Origin: Ottelia alismoides
Taxonomy: Eukaryota > Streptophyta > Magnoliopsida > Alismatales > Hydrocharitaceae
Length of the DNA stretch: 64,000 bases
Assembly (NCBI GenBank): GCA_037367405.1
Contig: JAZKJV010003123.1
Coordinates: 101,820 to 165,819, forward strand
Reading direction: 5' to 3'
In this document: piece by piece, positions 58,801-64,000 of the stretch
Position numbering within the stretch: the stretch's first letter is position 1
How the letters are laid out: each line of letters opens with the position of its first letter
The notes under the pieces: model-generated
Database searches by the model: none
Told to the model about the DNA's origin: nothing
The model's input: the letters and a program-made list of their open reading frames with translations, nothing else
Position numbers and translations under genes: made by a program

Positions 58801-59242
58801 GATGGTCTTTGAATATATATATATATTACTTTAAAAGTGAGTAGATCTAAATGGTACACTATATGAGAGATATATGCACAATTTAAGGTTCATAGTCTCA
58901 AACTTGGATTTGGGTTTTGTTGGTCAATTTTATAAGTTAGTAATTTTTTTGATATTTTCATTTATTAGTGTTAGTATTACATACACTATAAAGTTGATTT
59001 TATTGGATTTGGAGTTACTATAAAATAAATACAAAATAGGAGAAATATGATAATATACATGTGATTATTTACAAGCGAATTTGGCCCCTTATTTAATGTA
59101 AATATGAATGCTAAAATGCGAACATTAATTTTAAATGCATGAATGTGAATAATGCATATTAAATAAATAGAAATGTGCATCTAATTACTCGAGAATAATG
59201 ATCTTTTTTTGACTTTTAGAATGATGAATCACATATTCGTCA
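55829..59242 (-). repeat. Element D 3' LTR (left copy, about 3414 bp)
   Basis: The right end is certain: GATGAATCACATATTCGTCA followed by the polypurine tract. The left end is set at TGATAGACCCG by comparison with the start of the B LTR, sharing a downstream block like GGCAATCCC...GACTCAAGGAGG at about 55963-55990. A GC-rich part is at 56930-57530; frames there are on both strands and without domains. Two ACGTG boxes flank 58335-58370. Confidence 0.78.
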
Positions 59243-61152
59243 ACCTCCTATACTTAAATCTTGCTCATCCCTAAGCAACTAAAATGAAATGCAAAAGTGA
59301 AATGATTTTAGGTTCCATACTATGTTCATGAACAAAAGGTGAAAATGGAACTTGACTCAACCTTTGGATCAATAGTGTGGTAGATCCTTATTGGGATATG
59401 AATTTAAGATGTAACAATCTTTAAGTTCAACAAATCTTCTATTCAAATCGCCTCAACGTTCAGGTCAGGACAAATCCTCATGCACAAATTCTGATGACTA
59501 TGGATCTTACTTATACTGTGTAAGTGAAATATTTCTCTCCACATCATAAATGGCAAATAAACAACCTCCTCTAACAAGGTAACTCTAATTCCCTGGCCTA
59601 GCAACTCTTTCCTCGAGGAACGTAGTATTCCCTTCTTAGATCAAGTGCAACCAACTCAAGAAGAGGGGGTCAAGAGAAGAATGGACGGTACTAGTGTAGC
59701 TACCTATCCTTGGATGCTTGACCAGTGTAGCCAAGTCATCCAGCTGCAAGCTTACTAAAACTTTGAAGCTTTTCTTATTTTTCTATACTTGTATATACAA
59801 TCCGGCATGCATTTTACTTTTCAATCATGCCTATCCACTTTTGTAGATTCCGCATTTTTTTCTTATTTTTTTATTTGACATACATATATATACAAGGTAC
59901 AACATGTACATAAGGAGTTTTTCTTCTTGAGCCAGTAGACCGTCCCTATTTTGAAGCTTTTTTGCAACCTACATCATCTCGTCGTTAGATGTCCACTCCA
60001 CTAGACTACATTGAGATGAACTACCCTCCCTTGAGGAGGATGAATGTTTCCATCTGTGTGCTACTCCAATCCAAAAGATTTTAACTGCTCACCACTTCAT
60101 CAATGAAGAGCTACGTTCATGGTGCTTGTCCAAGTTAGGTCACTGTCTAAAAGCATCGTACGTATGTATGAAATATTCTACTTAGACCAATCAAGATGAC
60201 ATGTGAACACAGACTTGCAGACTCAAAGAATTAAGTCACTCGAACTAAAAAATCTTAATTCTAGTTCCTATAAAGTTCCTCTGAAATTAGGTAGTTCAAG
60301 GTCAAATCAAATCCATCCCCGACATCTATGCATAACTCTTTTTAGAATCCACTATCTTTTCACTTTTCATATGTTAAATATGTAGATGAGATGCAGATGA
60401 TATGTTATATAGATGAATGAAGTGCAACATATTTTCTTTGAATGTAAAGATGATATGCAAGAGTAGATAAGAAGCCTTTATTTATTTTATTCTTCTTTTT
60501 TATTTTTTTTCAATTTTTTTGGGTATTCGTCCTATTCTACAACAAATTTTACAAAAGTATTATTTACAAGAATTACAAGTTTTACAAATTATAAAATATA
60601 CATACTATACAAGTATACATATATTTTATGATTTTTTAATTTTTACCCACCCCGTAATTATTTCATTATATATACAAAAATATGCGAAAGTACGAGCTAT
60701 GGGTAAAGTATATATGTAATATATACATGAACCCTATACTTAGCATCTGCTATGTCCTCAGAGCACTTGAAGCGAGAAAAAAAGCATAGCTCATGCTAAG
60801 CGTAGGAGAGCCAACATAACAAAACCTATAGAAGTCGATCCACCCCCCGATACTTAAGCTCTATTACTTAAGTGTAGAAGAAGATCAAGAATGGGACAGT
60901 CGAGGTCAGAAGGGGAAATGGATGCGTATATATGCAGAGCATGCAGTTGATTCCCCCTATACTTAGGCTCTGGTCAGCCTAAGTATAGGATAGAATTGAG
61001 TGTGAGAACTAATGAGATCTGGAGAATATATAGAGATTGGCGAAGAGACTCGAGTCACTCTCCCTCTATACTTAGGATCTGGTCATCCTAAGTATAGCAA
61101 TAAAATGAAATGATGGAGCCGGGGAAAGTGACTCGAATCACTAGGGAGGAGG
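59243..61152 (-). other. Element D 3' non-coding region with polypurine tract
   Basis: The first bases give the sense polypurine tract TTAAGTATAGGAGGT. The conserved block CTCTTTCCTCGAGGAACGTA then GTATTCCCTTCTTAG is at about 59606-59640. There is no gene. It closely parallels the same region of B. Confidence 0.8.
60731..61097 (-). repeat. Array of polypurine-tract-like inverted repeats in element D
   Basis: The first member starts at about 60731 (ACCCTATACTTAGCATCTGC). The second, near 60843-60877, is imperfect. The third is 60956-60969 with 60976-60989 (14-bp stem). The fourth is 61066-61078 with 61085-61097 (13-bp stem). Loops three and four are CTGGTC on the plus strand, as in B. Confidence 0.9.
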
Positions 61153-61776
61153 GAAGAAAATATATAAAAGGAGTGAGAATATACAAGGATCAAGAAGGTT
61201 TGCGATGAACCTTCTTGTGGGATCGAGGAGGTGGGTAATATACATATGTGTCGCTATCGGAATCATCCTTAGATGAATAGTAGCGAGGTGTAGGGATCGT
61301 CCAACGAGGGTCAACACATGGCTACTTGCATTGATATGGCTTAAGAACAACTGAACTGAGATCACTCATATAAATCACCTCATCTGGACCCAATGAGAAC
61401 TCCTCCAAAGATTTCTTCTCTAGTATGTTGAAGGAAACTTTCTTAGTCGGTTTTCTAAAACCTGAATCATTGAGAGGAGATGAGAGTGATGCACCGTCAG
61501 TGGTTCGTGGGAACACCTTGAGGAATCAATTCTTGACTTCCTTTCATTGGACAACTGACTACAGGAAGGAGCAACAATGTTTTTGGCTGGGGTAAATTCA
61601 ATCTTGGTTGTCTGCTTTGAATATCTTGGATGTGGTGTTGTGCTTACCATGGGGTCCTCAACAAACATGTCAACATACAGATTGTAATAATCCTGAATGG
61701 TTAGCGCACGTCTCGGGGAGGTGCTAGTGGTCTCAGTATGATTGGCGTTAGGAGTGATGCAGGCAGTGGGAGTCAA
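61153..61776 (-). pseudogene. Element D frame downstream of protease, function unknown
   Basis: Two overlapping frames (61420-61776 and 61322-61516, with readable continuation to about 61210). They give polar, Ser/Thr-rich sequence without a known domain. Its position corresponds to the linker after protease; the reverse transcriptase expected next is absent, and the 3' non-coding region follows instead. It may be the C-terminus of a short polyprotein. Confidence 0.4.
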
Positions 61777-61853
61777 TGATGTGTGGGGAGTCTATGATCT
61801 AATGGTCGGTTCGACAACCAATATCTTAGGTGTAACGGAGAGCTGTGACTCAT

Positions 61854-62430
61854 CTACCTTCGATGGACACGATTGTCAGCAGCCTTGTGGGTTACCTTAG
61901 AGTAGAGTCTGTCAAAGAATGGATGCGGTCGGAGTGCTCGCAATGTTGTGAAATCGATCTCCCCAGTCTCACAATCTATAGTCGCCTTAGTCGAGGCTAA
62001 GAACAACCTCCCGAGAATAATAGGAGACTGGTAACTTTCCTCAGTGCTCAATGTCAATGACCGTAAATTCCACCTTGAGTAGAGTACCTTGGAAAGTAAT
62101 GATGACAGAAATGGTTCCTCTCAAGTGTTTTGTAGATCGATATGCCAGCTGAAAAATCTCTCTTGACTTTCTGATTGTCCTGAGTTTGAGCTTGTCAAAC
62201 ATAGAGGCTGGGAGGATGTTTATCGGTGAATCATCATCGATTCTAGCATGGGTGAAGGTAGTGTCTTTGATTTCATATTCAACCCTGGGCAATCACTTCA
62301 CTATGCGTCTCTTGGTCTTTCTCACCATAACCAAGGAGGTGGCCATAGACACTAGATATTTCTCACTCCTTGTCATCTTATTGCCCGGCCTCTTAGGCAT
62401 CAACTTACTTATCACAAATCAAAAGTGATC
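61854..62430 (-). pseudogene. Element D aspartic protease remnant
   Basis: The frames 62041-62292 and 61854-62057 carry DDDSPINILPASMFDKLKL (the LLDSGSSINLLP site changed to DDDSPIN), FQLAYRSTKHLRG, and then IILGRLFLASTKATIDCETG. Upstream, a basic lead-in (KRPGNKM...VMVRKTKRR) is readable to about 62430. One frameshift lies near 62050 and a stop near 62293. Confidence 0.8.
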
Positions 62431-62724
62431 TATGGCCTTTATTAAGGAAAGTTTAAAAAGCAATTCTTCATCGAGTGCTTCCCTTAAGCATGATCCAATT
62501 TTTTAGGCCTTTTCATTTTCTACTTTTACGATTTTTTTTTCTGATTTTTCAATGTTTTTGGTCTTTTTGGGATTTTTTATTTTTTGTTGTTTTTAATCGG
62601 AGAAGGAGGGGAAGATAAGTGGTTAGTAGAAGAGGGAGGTAGAATGAACTCCAGCTGTATAGTGTGTGTGTTTCTTTGTATCCTCTAAGTTTTCAACATT
62701 GAATCCGTTTAATCCATTCTCTAC

Positions 62725-63633
62725 TTACATACCTGAGATTAAATAAAATGAAATGATTCGATCGATGACATTTCTAAGTTTATCCCCAACAAATTCACAT
62801 CTCTTCGCAACCCTAGAAATGTTATCCCCCAAAGAGTCCTCATAACGAATTATTGAAGCAGTTTGTCTACTCGAAGGATATTGCTGAGATCTTGAAGTCT
62901 CAGACTCAACATGCGTAGACTCTTGCATGTAATACTGGGTTGGGTATGGACCATCTGAATAGCAAGTATTGGTAGGGGCCTCGAATAATGGAGTCAATGA
63001 ACGGAGGGATGGTACATCTATCATATGAGTCCAAGCCCTTGAATGTGCAGGCTCTCCGAATGATGTCTGGTCAATGTGGGCTTGATTACTAGGGTTAATC
63101 AAGTCAGGAAGATCATACGATGCGGGCCTCTCAATTTGGTTTGTTCGATCTACCATGTTTTGTCCTGAGATCAAGTCAGGATGTGTATATGTGGATTGTT
63201 GTCTGGTCCCATCTTGAGGTGAGAATGAGGTCTGAGGGGGGAACATAATTGTGCCAATAATCTGTCTCACCGATAACTCGCTCTTCAACAAGTTCATTGA
63301 TTCTAGCATGCAACCGACTATAAAGTGAGTTACCCAATTTGCAAGTAGGTCAGGGGTGTAAAAAGGTGTAGTAGGTGAGAAATGCAAAGGAGTGGTAAAG
63401 TGAGTCGAAGGTCTAACTTCATGATCGGGTCGAGGTGGAACCAATCACAGGTAGTGGTCTCCCGCGGATGGTAGGGGATACATGGAAGAAGGAGGAGGTG
63501 AAGATGATCGGTATACGGTCGCGGATGTGTGACCAGATAGGTCAGGGTATGGGACCAATATCATAACATCTTCAAGAGGAAAGGATGAATGAGAAGATCG
63601 AGGTAGAAAACATGTAAGTATACATGGTAACAC
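62725..63633 (-). pseudogene. Element D unfamiliar open frame in the gag position
   Basis: One frame of about 300 codons with a single TGA at 63445-63447 (62725-63444 and 63445-63633). It is rich in Ser, Thr, Pro and His, and ends with a helical segment (RVAKRCEFVGDKLRNVIDRI). It sits where gag should be, but I see none of the Gag-domain marks found in A, B and C (no LQEF/LRDF helix, no AFPFALADKA) and no zinc knuckle. It could be a Gag diverged beyond recognition or a different protein. The true start is not known. Confidence 0.45.
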
Positions 63634-64000
63634 TCACAGACAGAGACAAAACAAATGCAAGAGCGAACCCTCAATTCACCGACTCAACACATGAGGGCCG
63701 TAAAGGTTTGGATTAAATATCTTGTTAGTTTTAGTTCGTTATAAATGGAAATCTTGAAATATTAACGAGCTGTTAGGTTCCTGTACTTCCCTACAGACTG
63801 TCACGATTCTTATGAATAGTTGCACCCACTTTTAGCCATTATAGGTGTAAGTGCGGACTGTATAAATATGGCTACCCGTTTCTTGAAAACAAAGCCTTAC
63901 AAGGCATCCCCTAAGCCTCCCACTCTTCTAAGAAAATCTGGACCCTTTACTGGCTATTCATAGATCCTCATTGAAAAGTGGCTAATCATTTTTTGAGCCA
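63634..64000 (-). other. Element D 5' leader (partial)
   Basis: It resembles the leader of C at 50570-50710 in order: GGCTACCCG, AAAGCCTTAC (GGAGCCTTAC in C), CTCCCACTCTTCTAAG (CCCCCACTCTCCTAAG in C) and CTGGCTATTC. This supports reading D as an element of the same architecture with its 5' end to the right. Confidence 0.65.

Larger units (their letters stand above)
55829..64000 (-). mobile_element. Element D: Athila-like non-autonomous element (right end outside window)
   Basis: The 3' LTR is 55829-59242, followed by a polypurine tract, the conserved 3' non-coding module, protease remnants, an unfamiliar frame and a leader resembling that of C. Reverse transcriptase, RNase H and integrase are absent: the 3' non-coding region leads within a few hundred bases to protease. 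The right LTR and target duplication are not in the window. It is inserted in the LTR of E, a related family. Confidence 0.8.

Overview
The window is plant nuclear DNA made almost entirely of nested LTR retrotransposons. No host gene was recognised. Four elements (called A to D here) share Athila-lineage Ty3/gypsy traits: LTRs of about 3.1-3.6 kb with TG...CA ends; where the leader is visible (A, B, C), a primer-binding site complementary to the 3' end of plant tRNA-Asp three bases inside the 5' LTR; and, in A, B and C, polyprotein order gag, aspartic protease, reverse transcriptase, RNase H, integrase. All four are read from the minus strand. A fifth, older relative (E) lies on the plus strand. 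The species cannot be named from this; long GC-rich LTR promoters and a GC-rich Mutator-type transposon would fit a monocot, but that is weak inference.

Layout. Positions 1-31640 are element B, whose left LTR runs off the window edge. B carries two insertions: a 947-bp Mutator-like DNA transposon (741-1687, 9-bp target duplication) inside its left LTR, and the complete element A (2420-19769) inside its 3' non-coding region. B's remaining internal region is 19770-28028 and its right LTR 28029-31640. Positions 31641-33850 are unresolved. Element E begins by about 33850 with protease and a truncated reverse transcriptase joined directly to the start of its 3' LTR. That LTR is split: 35588-35928, then element C (35929-54963, perfect 5-bp target duplication GATGA), then 54969-55828, then element D (55829 to beyond 64000). 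Inside the integrase of C sits a 2645-bp solo LTR of another family (42096-44740, target duplication GCATC) in the opposite orientation.

Function and decay. A is the youngest large element (2 differences in 140 LTR bases compared by eye), yet every coding domain is broken by stops or one-base indels. B and C are older and have lost catalytic residues of reverse transcriptase and, in B, integrase. D is a different kind of element: it keeps LTRs, leader and 3' non-coding region, but has only protease remnants plus an unfamiliar open frame, and no reverse transcriptase or integrase in this window. It looks like a non-autonomous family that would depend on relatives for replication.

Most interesting signal. 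In all four elements the roughly 2-kb interval between the coding region and the 3' LTR, where some Athila elements carry an env-like gene, has no env-like frame. It holds a conserved non-coding module: a block around CTTTCCTCGAG...GGTATTCCCTTCT, and an ordered array of four inverted repeats, most of which (in sense orientation) end in a copy of the element's own polypurine tract (AAGTATAGGGGG). Stems of 10-15 bp, a shared loop in B and D, and the same order and spacing across diverged elements suggest a functional RNA or replication structure.
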